Below, one piece after another: positions 17,876-26,796 of a stretch of 64,000 nucleotides of DNA. Source of the DNA: Streptomyces sp. NBC_01283 (lineage in GTDB: Bacteria; Actinomycetota; Actinomycetes; Streptomycetales; Streptomycetaceae). The stretch's first letter is position 1. The number at the start of each line of letters is the position of its first letter. Location: positions 2,170,001-2,234,000 of the forward strand of contig NZ_CP108430.1 in NCBI RefSeq assembly GCF_041435335.1, in the 5' to 3' direction. Made by a program: the position numbers and the translations under genes. The notes under the pieces are model-generated. The model was not told the DNA's origin, ran no database searches, and worked only from the letters and a program-made list of their open reading frames with translations.

Positions 17876-18496
17876 TTACGGGGTTGTCGTAGACACTACA
17901 TAGACCATCGGGTGCTCCGGGTTGGCGCGGTTCACCACCACGTCGAGGGTCGGCACCGGGTCCTTCTGCACATGGGTGAGGCCGAGCCAGGGGCCCGGGT
18001 CCGTGAACTCCCAGCCGACCACCTTGCGGTCGCGCTTGCTGATGGTGATGTCGTTCTTCTTCAGCTTGTCGGTGCTCGTGCCGATCCGCTTGAGGAACTT
18101 GTCCAGGCCCTTGTTGCTCGTGAGGAACTGGGCGTACAGCCGGCTGGTGCGCCAGTTGTTCGTCTCGTAGTAGGCGACTTCCCGGGAGTACGGGGGGATC
18201 GGCACGTCGTAGAGACGGCGCTGCACCCTGGAGGGCCAGCCCGCGGTGAGACCCGTCGCGGAGTACTTGGCCTCCTTGTCGCGGCCGCTGTTGCGACTCT
18301 GGTTCGCGGAGATCACCAGATAGCCGGCCGGCACGCCGATCAGGAGCACGATGATCGTGGCCGTCAGCCAGCGGCGGCGGATCATGTGGCGGTGGTCCTC
18401 GCGGGGGCCGCCCCCGCCTGCGGACTCAGGGGAGCCCGAGGATTCCGGGGAGTCGGGCGAGTCCGGGGACGAGGGCTGGCGCGGCACGGTCATCAC
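17876..18496 (-). CDS. membrane-anchored hypothetical protein
   Basis: This 206-residue protein has a Ser/Pro/Glu-rich cytoplasmic N-terminus (residues 1-38), one hydrophobic segment (about 44-64, TATIIVLLIGVPAGYLVISA) and an extracytoplasmic domain of about 140 residues with LYDVPIPPYSREVAYYETNNW. I do not recognise the outer domain. The start overlaps closely with the end of the ROK kinase gene (the GTG follows its TAA directly; ATG 18493 is equally good), so the two are probably co-transcribed. Confidence 0.7.
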   Translation of the reverse strand: MMTVPRQPSSPDSPDSPESSGSPESAGGGGPREDHRHMIRRRWLTATIIVLLIGVPAGYLVISANQSRNSGRDKEAKYSATGLTAGWPSRVQRRLYDVPIPPYSREVAYYETNNWRTSRLYAQFLTSNKGLDKFLKRIGTSTDKLKKNDITISKRDRKVVGWEFTDPGPWLGLTHVQKDPVPTLDVVVNRANPEHPMVYVVSTTTP

Positions 18497-19654
18497 TTAC
18501 TGGGTTCCCTGCGAGGTGCGGTCGTTGGTGCGGCGCGCTTCCACGTACCGCTCGTAGCGTTCGTGGCGCTCCACGCGGCGGCGGTTCGCCCTGCGGAAGC
18601 GGCGGGCCACCAGTCGTGCCAGGTCGGCGGCGCCCACCATGCCCGCCTCGGGGCCGAGCTGGGCGCGGGCGATACGGGCCTCGGGGCGGTAGCCGCGGCC
18701 CGTGAGCTGGCGGCGGAAGGCGTCGCGGGCCGGGCCGATGAGGAGGTCGTCGGCGGCCGAGACGCCGCCGCCGATCACGAAGCAGGACGGGTCGAGGGCG
18801 GCGGCGAGGTTCGCGATGCCGACGCCGAGCCACTGGCCGATGTCCTGGAGCAGCTCCACGCACATCGCGTCGCCCTCGCGGGCCAGCTCCGTGATGAGGG
18901 GGCCGGTGATGTCGGGGATGTTGCCCTTGACCCGCTCGATGATCCCGTACGCGACCGGGGAGTCGGCCGCGGCGAGCTCGCGGGCCTCCCTGACCAGCGC
19001 GTTGCCGGAGCTGTACTGCTCCCAGCAGCCGCGGTTGCCGCACGGGCAGCGGTGGCCGCCGGGGACGACCTGCATATGGCCGAACTCCCCGGCCACGCCG
19101 AACTTGCCGCGCTTGACCTGGCCGTCCTCCAGGATCGCGCCGCCGATGCCGGTGCCGAGCGTGATCATGACCAGGTGGTCCTCGCCGCGGGCCGCTCCAA
19201 AGCGCCACTCCGCCCACGCGGCGGTGTTCGCGTCGTTGTCGACGAGCACGGGAACCGCGAGGCGGCCCGAGATGCGGTCGCGGAGGGGTTCGTTGCGCCA
19301 TGACAGGTGCGGGGCGAACAGGACGCGGTTGCGGTCCGCGTCGACCCAGCCCGCCGCGCCGATGCCCACCGCGTGCACGTCGTGCCGGTCGGAGAGGTCG
19401 AGGACCAGCTCGACGATGGTGTCCTCGACGACCTTGGGGCTCTTGGACTTGTCCGGGGTCTCCGTACGGAGCGTCTCCAGGATGTTGCCGTCGGCGTCGA
19501 CGACGCCCGCCATCACCTTCGTGCCGCCGATGTCGATGCCGACGGTGGGCACACGGGGCGCCGTCAGATGTGATCGGCGCTCCCGCGTGCCCACGGTACG
19601 CAGAACGGTGGCCCGGGCGGAGCCGCGGTGCGCGAGGTCGCGGTAGGTGCTCAT
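18497..19654 (-). CDS. ROK-family sugar kinase (glucokinase-like)
   Basis: This 385-residue sugar kinase has the phosphate-1 motif VGIDIGGTK (about residues 38-46), the catalytic Asp in VLVDNDANTAAWAE, the GTGIGGAI loop and the ROK zinc site GHRCPCGNRGCWEQ. No N-terminal helix-turn-helix is present, so it is a kinase and not a ROK repressor. The N-terminal 35 residues and the Arg-rich C-terminal 35 residues extend beyond the usual 310-320-residue glucokinase. The upstream sugar ABC operon on the same strand, separated by a strong terminator, suggests that it phosphorylates the imported sugar. Confidence 0.87.
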   Translation of the reverse strand: MSTYRDLAHRGSARATVLRTVGTRERRSHLTAPRVPTVGIDIGGTKVMAGVVDADGNILETLRTETPDKSKSPKVVEDTIVELVLDLSDRHDVHAVGIGAAGWVDADRNRVLFAPHLSWRNEPLRDRISGRLAVPVLVDNDANTAAWAEWRFGAARGEDHLVMITLGTGIGGAILEDGQVKRGKFGVAGEFGHMQVVPGGHRCPCGNRGCWEQYSSGNALVREARELAAADSPVAYGIIERVKGNIPDITGPLITELAREGDAMCVELLQDIGQWLGVGIANLAAALDPSCFVIGGGVSAADDLLIGPARDAFRRQLTGRGYRPEARIARAQLGPEAGMVGAADLARLVARRFRRANRRRVERHERYERYVEARRTNDRTSQGTQ

Positions 19655-19746
19655 TGCGGCGATTCTGCCTCACACTCGCGGGGGCGCGCACAACGGGACT
19701 CGGGGTGCCCCCGTAGGGACGCGGGGAACTGCGCGCTCAGCCGTCG

Positions 19747-19799
19747 AAAAGCCGCAGTCGCGTCTGCTGGGTGACCGAGCAGACGCGACTGCGGCTTTT
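19747..19799. terminator. strong terminator after the sugar ABC operon
   Basis: Perfect 22-bp arms (19747-19768 and 19778-19799) flank a 9-base loop. A run of A on one side and T on the other makes it functional in both directions. It separates the ABC operon from the ROK kinase gene. Confidence 0.88.
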
Positions 19800-19867
19800 T
19801 CGTGGTTGCTCGCGCCTCGCGGCGGAGCCGCTGATGACACAGCCCCGCGCCCCTGACGGGGCGCTGC

Positions 19868-20689
19868 TCAGCGCTTCTCCAGCTCGTGGCGCAAGTCGTC
19901 CAGCTCTGATCCGCCCGCCATCTGGCGGGTCAGTTCGTCCAGGGTGACCTCGTCGCGGGCGTAGCTGCCGAACATCGCGCCGCGCTTCAGGAGGACGAAG
20001 CGGTTGCCGACCAGGTACGCGTGGTGCGGGTTGTGGGTGATCAAGACCACTCCGAGTCCCGCGTCCCGCGCCGCCGCGACGTACTTCAGGACGACGCCCG
20101 ACTGCTTCACGCCGAGCGCCGCCGTCGGCTCGTCGAGCACGAGGACCTTGGCGCCGAAGTAGACGGCCCGCGCGATCGCCACGCACTGGCGCTCGCCGCC
20201 CGACAGGGTGCCGATGGGCTGGTCGACGTCGCGCAGGTCGATGCCCATGCGGAGCAGCTCGGCGCGGGTCGTCTCGCGCATCAGGTCGACGTCCAGGCGC
20301 TTGAAGGGACCCACGCCCTTCGTCGGCTCGGAGCCGAGGAAGAAGTTGCGCCAGACCGGCATCAGCGGGACCACGGCGAGGTCCTGGTAGACCGTGGCGA
20401 TTCCGCGGTCCAGGGCCTCGCGCGGCGAGCCGAGCTTCGCGTCCTCGCCGTCGATGCGGAATTCTCCCGCGTCGTGCCGGTGCAGACCCGCGATGATCTT
20501 GATGAGGGTCGACTTGCCCGCGCCGTTGTCGCCCAGGACGCAGGAGATCTCGCCCGCGTGGACCTCCAGGGAGACGCCTTCGAGGGCGCGGATGTTGCCG
20601 TAGTACTTACTGACGTCGTCGAGCTCGACGAGCGGGGTGCGGTCCGGTCCCGGTACCGCATCGGTGACGTCGGTCGGTTCGGTGGTCAC
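19868..20689 (-). CDS. sugar ABC transporter ATP-binding protein
   Basis: This 273-residue ABC ATPase has Walker [10 protein letters not shown], signature LSGGERQ, Walker [13 protein letters not shown] and the H-loop ITHNPHHA. It has a single nucleotide-binding domain, whereas RbsA/XylG-type partners of RbsC-like permeases usually have two; single-domain versions such as FrcA exist for this transporter class. The GTG at 20689 overlaps the permease stop by four bases (GTGA), and the long open frame further upstream is shadow. It energises uptake by the permease encoded just upstream. Confidence 0.92.
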   Translation of the reverse strand: MTTEPTDVTDAVPGPDRTPLVELDDVSKYYGNIRALEGVSLEVHAGEISCVLGDNGAGKSTLIKIIAGLHRHDAGEFRIDGEDAKLGSPREALDRGIATVYQDLAVVPLMPVWRNFFLGSEPTKGVGPFKRLDVDLMRETTRAELLRMGIDLRDVDQPIGTLSGGERQCVAIARAVYFGAKVLVLDEPTAALGVKQSGVVLKYVAAARDAGLGVVLITHNPHHAYLVGNRFVLLKRGAMFGSYARDEVTLDELTRQMAGGSELDDLRHELEKR

Positions 20690-21756
20690 TTCGTCGCCTC
20701 CGCGCGCTTGCGGACCCAGTGGTTGAGCAGGGTCGCCAGGAGCAGCATCACTCCGAGGAAGAACTTGAACCAGTCCGGGTTCCACTCGGCGAACACGATG
20801 CCCTTGCTGACCATGCCGAAGATGAGGGCACCCACGGCCGCGCCGACCGCGGAGCCGTAGCCGCCGGTGATCAGGCAGCCGCCGATGACGGCCGCGATGA
20901 TGTAGACCAGTTCGTTGCCGACGCCCTCGCCGGACTGCACGACGTCGTACGAGAACAGCAGGTGCTGGCCCGAGATCCAGGCGCCGAAGGCGACGCCCAT
21001 GTAGAGGCCGATCTTGGTTGCCGCGACCGGGACGCCGACCGCGCGGGCCGCGTCCTCGCCGCCGCCGACCGCGAAGATCCAGTTGCCGACGCGGGTACGG
21101 AGCAGAACCCAGGTGGCGACCGCGATCAGGGCCAGCCACCAGACGATCGTGATCTTGAAGTCGACGCCGCCGATGGTGATCGTCGAGGCGAAGACGTTCC
21201 TGGCGGAGGTGAAGCCCTCCATGTCGGCGATCGACTTCGTGGAGACCGTGCCGCTGATCAGCTTGGTGAAGCCGAGGTTCATGCCGGTCAGCATCAGGAA
21301 CGTGCCGAGCGTGATGATGAAGCTCGGCGGGTCGGTGCGCGTCAGCATCACGCCGTTGAAGACGCCGACCCCGAGGGTGGCGATCAGCGAGACGAGCACG
21401 CCGACCCAGACGTTCGCCGTCATCTGGTAGCTGAACATCGACGAGATCAGCGCGGACGTCGTCACCATGACGCCCGCCGACAGGTCGAACTCGCCGCCGA
21501 TCATCAGGAGCGCCACCGGCACCGCCATGATGCCGAGGGTCGATGCCGCGTAGAGGACCGTGGCGAGGCTGGTGGCCTGCAGGAAACTGTCCGCGGCGAC
21601 CGCGAAGAAGATGAAGACGGCGATGGCGCCGACGACGGAACCGAGCTCGGGGCGGCCCATCAGCTTCTTCAGCGGCGAGGCCTTCAGGAGGCGCTCGTCC
21701 GTCTTCGTGCCCGGAGAGCCGGGGGAAGGGGCGGGCGCCGGCGCTGTCGCTGTCAT
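20686..21756 (-). CDS. sugar ABC transporter permease (RbsC/FrcC type)
   Basis: This 356-residue membrane protein has 8-10 hydrophobic segments and the family stretches [19 protein letters not shown] and [19 protein letters not shown]. It ends near a conserved [23 protein letters not shown]. It forms the membrane channel of a ribose/fructose-type importer. Its start (ATG 21756) overlaps the stop of the binding-protein gene by four bases and its stop overlaps the ATPase start, so all three are translationally coupled. Confidence 0.92.
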   Translation of the reverse strand: MTATAPAPAPSPGSPGTKTDERLLKASPLKKLMGRPELGSVVGAIAVFIFFAVAADSFLQATSLATVLYAASTLGIMAVPVALLMIGGEFDLSAGVMVTTSALISSMFSYQMTANVWVGVLVSLIATLGVGVFNGVMLTRTDPPSFIITLGTFLMLTGMNLGFTKLISGTVSTKSIADMEGFTSARNVFASTITIGGVDFKITIVWWLALIAVATWVLLRTRVGNWIFAVGGGEDAARAVGVPVAATKIGLYMGVAFGAWISGQHLLFSYDVVQSGEGVGNELVYIIAAVIGGCLITGGYGSAVGAAVGALIFGMVSKGIVFAEWNPDWFKFFLGVMLLLATLLNHWVRKRAEATK

Positions 21757-22766
21757 CGGGTCCCTCGCTTCGCGTAATCCTCCAGCTTGGCGGCCTGGTC
21801 CTTGGTGATGATCTGCGGTCCGGTGAGGACCGGCTTGCCGCCGCCGAGCACGTCGTCGTTGTACTTGTAGAGCCAGAGCAGGTCCACGGCCTCGTAGCCC
21901 TGGAGGTAGGGCTGCTGGTCGACGGCGAAGCCGAGCGTGCCGTCCTTCAGGCCCGCCGCGACCTTCTCGTTCAGGTCGAAGGTGTCGACCTCGGCCTTGC
22001 TGCCGGCGCTGTCCGCGGCCTTCACCGCGGTGTCCGCGAAGGGCGCGCCGAGCGTGACGACCGAGTCGATGGACTTGTCGGACTGGAGCCTGGCCTCGAT
22101 GGAGGACTGCACGTCGGGCATGTTCGTGCCGGTCACGTACAGGTTCTGCATCTTGCCGTCGAAGGTCTTCTTGGCGCCCTCGCAGCGCTGCTCGTGGCCG
22201 ACGTTGCCCTGCTCGTGCAGGATGCAGAGCGCCTTCTTCTTGCCGCGCTTGTTGAGCTCCTCGCCGACGGCCTCGCCCGCGATCGTCTCGTCCTGGCCGA
22301 TGTGGGTGAGCGCACCGAACTCCTTGGACTCCGCGGAGCCTGAGTTCACCGTGATCACCGGGATACCGGCCTTCTTCGCGCGGGCCAGGGCGCCCTTCAT
22401 CGCCGCGGGCTTGGCGAGGCTGACGATGATGCCGTCGACCTTCTTGTCGATGTACGAGTCCACCAGCTGGGCCTGCTGCTGGGCCTCGGCGTTGTGGGAG
22501 TACAGGAACTTGATGTTGTCCTTGCGGGCCGCCTGCTCGGCGCCCTCCTGGACGATGTCCCAGAACGTGTCGCCGTCACCCGAGTGGGTCACCATTCCGA
22601 ACGTCCAGTTCGGCGTGTTCACCGCGGCCTTGCCCTGTGCCGTTGCCGCCTTGCGTGCGTCCTCGGCGCGCTTGCCACCGGTGCTGCTGCACCCCGCGAG
22701 GGATACCCCGAGCACCGCGACCAGCACGGCGCCCACCGCACGTACCCCTGTCTGAACCCTTGCCAC
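21753..22766 (-). CDS. sugar ABC transporter substrate-binding lipoprotein (copy 1)
   Basis: This 337-residue lipoprotein has the lipobox LAGC near residue 25 and a periplasmic-binding-protein type I fold starting [31 protein letters not shown]. The signature [16 protein letters not shown] and the C-terminal [23 protein letters not shown] place it with the ribose/galactofuranose-type binders. The start is taken as GTG 22766, just before the signal sequence, with GAAGGGCA upstream. It is clearly paralogous to the next upstream gene, over the whole length. Confidence 0.9.
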   Translation of the reverse strand: MARVQTGVRAVGAVLVAVLGVSLAGCSSTGGKRAEDARKAATAQGKAAVNTPNWTFGMVTHSGDGDTFWDIVQEGAEQAARKDNIKFLYSHNAEAQQQAQLVDSYIDKKVDGIIVSLAKPAAMKGALARAKKAGIPVITVNSGSAESKEFGALTHIGQDETIAGEAVGEELNKRGKKKALCILHEQGNVGHEQRCEGAKKTFDGKMQNLYVTGTNMPDVQSSIEARLQSDKSIDSVVTLGAPFADTAVKAADSAGSKAEVDTFDLNEKVAAGLKDGTLGFAVDQQPYLQGYEAVDLLWLYKYNDDVLGGGKPVLTGPQIITKDQAAKLEDYAKRGTR

Positions 22767-22861
22767 GACGCCGTGCCCTTCTAGCTCTGCTCCTCGGTGA
22801 GGCCGGTCCGGATCCCCGGCCCCAGCCGCCCAAGTATCGGTCACGCGGATCACGCATGTGT

Positions 22862-23863
22862 TCATCGGGTACCGCGGGCGGTGTACTTCTCCAGCTTCGG
22901 CACGTCCTTCTCGGTGACGATCGCGGGTCCGGTGAGGACGGGCTTGCCGCCGCCGAGGACGTTCGCGTTGGTCTTGTAGAGCCACAGCTCGTCGATGGCG
23001 AGGTAGCCCTGCAGGTAGGGCTGCTGGTCGACGGCGAAGCCGACCTCCTTGGCCTTGAGGCGCTTGACGACCTCGGCGTTCAGGTCGAACGTGTCGACCT
23101 CCGCCGTGCTCTTCGCGTCCTCCTTGGCCTTCACCGAGATGGCGGCGATCGGCGCGCCGAGGGTGACGACGGCGTCGATGCTCTTGGTCGCCTGGAGTTT
23201 CGCGCTGATGGAGGACTGGGCTCCGGGCGCGTTGGTGCCTTCGACGTTGAGATTCTCGACCGAGCCCTTGAAGGTCTTCTTGACGCCCGCGCAGCGCTGC
23301 TCCAGGGAGACGTTGCCCTGCTCGTGGATGACGCAGAGCGCCTTCTTCTTGCCGCGCTTGGTCAGCTCGTCGCCGACCGCCTCGCCCGCCACGGACTCGT
23401 CCTGGCCGATGTGGCTGAGCGCGCCGAAGTCCGCGGAGAACTCGCCGCCGGAGTTGATCGTGACGACCGGTATCCCGGCTGCCTCGGCCTTGCCGAGGAC
23501 CGCCTTCATCGCCTCGGGCTTGGCCAGGGTCACGACGATGCCGTCGACCTTCTTGTCGATCGCCGACTGGACGAGCTCGGCCTGCCCCTTGGCCTCTTTG
23601 TCGTTGGAGTAGAGGAACTCGACGTTGTCCTTGCGGGCCGCCTGCTTCGCACCGCTCTGGACGATGTCCCAGAAGGTGTCGCCCTCGCCGGAGTGCGTGA
23701 CCATCGAGATCTTGAGGCGGGGCGTGTTCACGCCCTTGCCGCCTCCCCCGCCGTCACCCGACGTGTCCTCGTCGTCCTTGCCGCCGGAGCTGCTGCACCC
23801 GGCGGCGAGCGCGATGACGGCCATGCAAACGGTGATGCCTGCTGCCCTGCGGGCTGTACGCAT
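22862..23863 (-). CDS. sugar ABC transporter substrate-binding lipoprotein (copy 2)
   Basis: This 333-residue lipoprotein has the lipobox LAAGCSSS near residue 23, a short Gly/Asp-rich spacer and a type I binding domain beginning [31 protein letters not shown]. It shares long blocks with the downstream copy, including IGQDES(V)AGEAVGDEL, KKKALCVIHEQGNV and [10 protein letters not shown]. Ligand-contact loops differ, so the two may bind different sugars or anomers for one permease. The ATG at 23863 follows AAGAGGTGG. It is the first gene of the operon, 83 bases from a perfect inverted repeat. Confidence 0.9.
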   Translation of the reverse strand: MRTARRAAGITVCMAVIALAAGCSSSGGKDDEDTSGDGGGGGKGVNTPRLKISMVTHSGEGDTFWDIVQSGAKQAARKDNVEFLYSNDKEAKGQAELVQSAIDKKVDGIVVTLAKPEAMKAVLGKAEAAGIPVVTINSGGEFSADFGALSHIGQDESVAGEAVGDELTKRGKKKALCVIHEQGNVSLEQRCAGVKKTFKGSVENLNVEGTNAPGAQSSISAKLQATKSIDAVVTLGAPIAAISVKAKEDAKSTAEVDTFDLNAEVVKRLKAKEVGFAVDQQPYLQGYLAIDELWLYKTNANVLGGGKPVLTGPAIVTEKDVPKLEKYTARGTR

Positions 23864-23945
23864 GGTGGGACCACCTCTTCTTCCGGCCGCCCGAGTGCGG
23901 CTGGAGGAGTTCTAGCGGCGGCCGCGCGGCAGCGTCAATGGCTTT

Positions 23946-23961
23946 GTCAGAACATTCTGAC
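23946..23961. promoter_or_regulatory. perfect inverted repeat upstream of the sugar ABC operon
   Basis: GTCAGAA and TTCTGAC (7-bp perfect arms) flank CA, 83 bases before the first gene of the operon. It is a likely repressor operator; the regulator is not in the immediate neighbourhood. Confidence 0.55.
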
Positions 23962-24054
23962 GACCGTTGGCGAGTTGGTATCTGCGGCGGCGCGCGCACA
24001 ACGCCGTCGGGGCGGCCCCGGAAGACGGGACCGCCCCAACAGTGCTGTGCGAGA

Positions 24055-24228
24055 TCAGTGCTTGCCGATGTCCTTGGTCTTCTCCTTCGCCTGCCGCGCG
24101 TCGCCCTTCATCTGCTGGGCGCGGCCCTCGGCGGTGAGGCGTTCGTTGCCCACGGCGCGTCCGGCGGCTTCCTTCGCGGCACCGGTGGCCTGCTCGGTCT
24201 TCGCCTTGGCCTTCTCGTTGGCGGTCAT
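24055..24228 (-). CDS. CsbD-like stress protein
   Basis: This 57-residue, Lys/Glu/Ala-rich helical protein has the CsbD pattern KAKAKTEQATGAAKEAAGRAVGNERLTAEGRAQQMKGDARQAKEK. CsbD proteins belong to the general stress response, and their molecular role is not established. I chose the ATG at 24228, which gives the usual family length; the frame is open for 14 more codons. It is divergent from the SigB/SigF-type sigma gene, consistent with a stress regulon cluster that also contains dps. Confidence 0.85.
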   Translation of the reverse strand: MTANEKAKAKTEQATGAAKEAAGRAVGNERLTAEGRAQQMKGDARQAKEKTKDIGKH

Positions 24229-24327
24229 GGTCCGCTCACGCTCCTTGGCATCGACATCATGTGCTGCCACTCCGAATGACCGCTCAGCCGCCCGTCAAAC
24301 ATCACCGCAATGCTCGGAATTGCGTGT

Positions 24328-24352
24328 GTGTGGGCGTCGGACGGCGGGGTAC
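24328..24352 (+). promoter_or_regulatory. possible SigB-type promoter of the sigma factor gene
   Basis: A GNNT element (GTGT, 24328-24331), a 15-base spacer and GGGTAC (24347-24352) fit the Streptomyces SigB/SigH consensus, about 50 bases before the ATG. This would make the sigma gene autoregulated or part of the SigB cascade. Confidence 0.4.
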
Positions 24353-24400
24353 ACGGGCGCTCGCCGAAGGAAGATTCGATCCTAAGAAGGAGCGGAACGC

Positions 24401-25267
24401 ATGAGCACCGCGGCGCTGGAGCAGACGCAGGACCCGGCCACCCGAGCCGGGGACGAACTCGCTGAACGCGCGTACACGGACCCCTCCTCCATCGCGCCGA
24501 GGGACGCGCGGGAGGTCGGCAAGCGTTTCTTCGACCGCCTCACCCAACTCGAAGAGGGCACGCACGAGTACCAGTACGTGCGCAACGCCCTGATCGAGAT
24601 GAACCTCTCCCTCGTGCAGTACGCGGCCTCCCGGTTCAAGCACCGCGGCCACCAGGAGATGGAAGACATCATCCAGGTCGGCACCATAGGCCTGATCAAG
24701 GCCATCGACCGGTTCGAGCTCTCCCGCGAGGTCGAGTTCACGTCCTTCGCCGTCCCTTACATCACCGGGGAGATCAAGCGGTTCTTCCGCGACACCTCCT
24801 GGGCCGTGCACGTGCCGCGCCGCCTGCAGGAAGCACGCATCGAACTGTCCAAGGCCACCGAGGAGCTGCGCACCCGTCTGGGCCGGATGCCCTCCACGGC
24901 CGAGCTGGCGGAACTGATGCAGCTCAAGCCCTCTGAGGTAGCCGAGGCGCAGAAGGCGTCCAACGGCTACAACGCCGTCTCCCTGAACGCGGCCGTCAAC
25001 GGCGCCGATGACGAATCCGACACGATGCTCGCGGACTTCATCGGCATCGACGAGCAGTCCTTCGAACTCGTCGAGAACTTCCACTCGCTCGCCCCGCTGA
25101 TCGCCGGACTCGACGAACGGGAACGCACCCTCATCCATCTCCGCTTCGTCGAGGAGCAGACCCAGCAGCAGATCGCCGACGCGCTCGGCTGCTCGCAGAT
25201 GCACGTCTCCCGGCTGATCACCCGTCTCGTGGGCAAGCTCCGCGCCGGCCTGCTGGCCACCGACTAG
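24401..25267 (+). CDS. SigB/SigF-family RNA polymerase sigma factor
   Basis: This 288-residue type 3 sigma factor has region 2 with NLSLVQYAASRFKHRGHQEMEDIIQVGTIGLIKAIDRFE, and VEFTSFAVPYITGEIKRFFRDTSWAVHVPRR. Region 3 spans about 130-190, and region 4 (about 225-285) carries the helix-turn-helix TQQQIADALGCSQMHVSRLITR. Such factors control stress and differentiation genes and are normally held by anti-sigma kinases, none of which is adjacent. AAGGAG lies 8 bases before the ATG. The dps gene follows on the same strand and is a classical target of this sigma class. Confidence 0.95.
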   Translation: MSTAALEQTQDPATRAGDELAERAYTDPSSIAPRDAREVGKRFFDRLTQLEEGTHEYQYVRNALIEMNLSLVQYAASRFKHRGHQEMEDIIQVGTIGLIKAIDRFELSREVEFTSFAVPYITGEIKRFFRDTSWAVHVPRRLQEARIELSKATEELRTRLGRMPSTAELAELMQLKPSEVAEAQKASNGYNAVSLNAAVNGADDESDTMLADFIGIDEQSFELVENFHSLAPLIAGLDERERTLIHLRFVEEQTQQQIADALGCSQMHVSRLITRLVGKLRAGLLATD

Positions 25268-25304
25268 CCCCGCGCGAACCGTCCGGGCGGTGGCGGGTGT
25301 AACG

Positions 25305-25332
25305 GCGGTCTCCTGGGGCACCAGGAGACCGC
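25305..25332 (+). terminator. hairpin in the dps upstream region
   Basis: Perfect 12-bp arms (GCGGTCTCCTGG and complement) flank a 4-base loop, 38 bases after the sigma gene and 37 before the dps start. There is no T-run. It may terminate the sigma transcript or be a 5' leader element of dps. Confidence 0.65.
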
Positions 25333-25369
25333 AAACCCGTACAGAACATACGAGACAGGAGGCAGTCCG

Positions 25370-25930
25370 TTGACTTCCGAGGCCACCCCCAAGTACACCG
25401 TCCCCGGCCTCACGGTCCGGGAGGCCGGCACGGTCATCGAGCTGCTGCAGCAGCGTCTGCACGCGCTCAACGATCTCCACCTCACGCTCAAGCACGTGCA
25501 CTGGAACGTGGTCGGCCCGCACTTCATCGCCGTGCACCAGATGCTCGACCCGCAGGTCGACCGCGTGCGTGACCTGGCCGACGACGCGGCCGAGCGGCTC
25601 GCGGCCCTGGGCGGCATCGCGCACGGCACCCCCGGCGCCCTGGTCAAGGAGCGCACGTGGGACGACTACAGCGTGGGCCGCGCCGACGCCATCGCCCACC
25701 TCGGCGCCCTCGACCTCGTCTACACCGGGGTCATCCAGGACGTGCGCGCGGCCATCAAGAAGGTGGGGTCCATCGACCCCGCCACCGAGGATCTGCTGAT
25801 CGAGCAGCTGCGGGCCCTCGAACAGTTCCAGTGGTTCGTGCGGGCTCACCTGGAGACGGCGGGCGGCACGCTCACCACGGACGGCGCCACGACCGAGGCG
25901 GAGGCCGCCGAGAAGTCTTCGGGCGAGTGA
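25370..25930 (+). CDS. dpsA: Dps family DNA-binding ferritin-like protein
   Basis: This 186-residue Dps protein has the ferroxidase-site residues in LTLKHVHWNVVGPHFIAVHQMLD and VRDLADDAAERLAALGG, and a C-terminal ferritin-like helix ending ALEQFQWFVRAHLETAGG. It stores iron, protects DNA from oxidants and compacts the nucleoid. The start is a TTG at 25370, supported by AGGAGG about 8 bases upstream. The protein has a short N-terminal and a longer Thr/Glu/Ala-rich C-terminal tail, typical of Streptomyces DpsA. Its place next to a SigB-type sigma gene fits stress control. Confidence 0.92.
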   Translation: MTSEATPKYTVPGLTVREAGTVIELLQQRLHALNDLHLTLKHVHWNVVGPHFIAVHQMLDPQVDRVRDLADDAAERLAALGGIAHGTPGALVKERTWDDYSVGRADAIAHLGALDLVYTGVIQDVRAAIKKVGSIDPATEDLLIEQLRALEQFQWFVRAHLETAGGTLTTDGATTEAEAAEKSSGE

Positions 25931-25955
25931 CTCCCCTCGCGGCTCCGCCGTTCCG

Positions 25956-25989
25956 GCTCCTCGTACGGTCCTAGGGGCGTACGAGGAGC
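25956..25989. terminator. bidirectional hairpin between dps and gntR
   Basis: Perfect 12-bp arms (GCTCCTCGTACG and complement) flank a 10-base loop. The stop codon of the minus-strand gntR gene lies in the loop, so the terminator overlaps the end of that gene. Confidence 0.7.
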
Positions 25990-26747
25990 TGGAACTCGAA
26001 GGAGTAGCGCGTGGCGCGGTAGATGTGCGACCCGAACTCGACCGCGCGGCCGGTGTCGTCGAAGGTCGTGCGCTGCATCGTGAGCAGCGGGGCGCCCGCG
26101 GGCTCGCCAAGCCGCTCGCCCTCGTCGGTGGCGGCCGCGCGGGCACCCACGGACTGGCGCGCGCTGTGCAGGGTGATGCCCGCGGCGCGCATCAGGCGGT
26201 AGAGGCCGGTGGCCTCCAGGCGTGCGGTGTCGAGGTCGATCAGCCCGGACGGGATGTGGTTGCGGAGACAGGCCATGGGTTCCCCGTGGGCCAGTCGGAG
26301 CCGCTCGATCAGGTGGACGTCGTCGCCCTCCGCGACACCGAGCGCGGCGGCGACCTCGGCGGACGCGGGCTCGACGGTGTTGCGCAGGACGCGGGTCTCG
26401 GGGCGCTGCCCCGCGGCCTCCAGGTCGTCGTAGAGGCTGCTGAGCTCAAGGGGGCGCTTGACCTGGCTGTGCACGACCTGGGTGCCGATGCCCCTGCGGC
26501 GCACGAGCAGCCCCTTGTCGACGAGCGACTGGATGGCCTGGCGGACGGTCGGCCTGGAGAGGCCGAGGCGGCCCGCCAGCTCGATCTCGTTGCCGAGCAG
26601 GGTGCCCGGCGTCAGGGCCCCGCGCTCGATCGCCGCCTCCAGCTGCTGCGACAGCTGGAAGTACAGCGGGACCGGGCTGCTGCGGTCGACGCCGAGCTGG
26701 AGCGAGACGGTCGGGTCCACGGCTGGTTTGTCGGCTGATGTGGGCAC
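25971..26747 (-). CDS. GntR-family regulator (HutC/FadR-like ligand domain UTRA)
   Basis: This 258-residue regulator has a winged helix (about residues 20-90) with VPLYFQLSQQLEAAIERGALTPGTLL and LAGRLGLSRPTVRQAIQSLVDKGLLVRRRGIGTQV. A UTRA ligand-binding domain (about 100-250) follows, with LIERLRLAHGEPMACLRNHIPS and the C-terminal RYSFEFQLLVRP. The start is taken as GTG 26747, which begins the conserved polar leader. It is divergent from a Gfo/Idh/MocA dehydrogenase gene and probably represses it through the palindrome between them, with a sugar or polyol-derived ligand. Confidence 0.88.
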   Translation of the reverse strand: MPTSADKPAVDPTVSLQLGVDRSSPVPLYFQLSQQLEAAIERGALTPGTLLGNEIELAGRLGLSRPTVRQAIQSLVDKGLLVRRRGIGTQVVHSQVKRPLELSSLYDDLEAAGQRPETRVLRNTVEPASAEVAAALGVAEGDDVHLIERLRLAHGEPMACLRNHIPSGLIDLDTARLEATGLYRLMRAAGITLHSARQSVGARAAATDEGERLGEPAGAPLLTMQRTTFDDTGRAVEFGSHIYRATRYSFEFQLLVRP

Positions 26748-26796
26748 GTGGCGAGCGTAGTCGCAGGGAATGATGACGGGAAGTTCTGAAGTTCTG

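Noticed and set aside
18497..19654. ROK-family repressor assignment
   Set aside because: No N-terminal helix-turn-helix precedes the kinase fold; the kinase motifs are intact.
24302..26146. 614-codon minus-strand frame opposite the sigma factor and dps genes
   Set aside because: The plus-strand genes have clear family motifs; this frame is only their complement.
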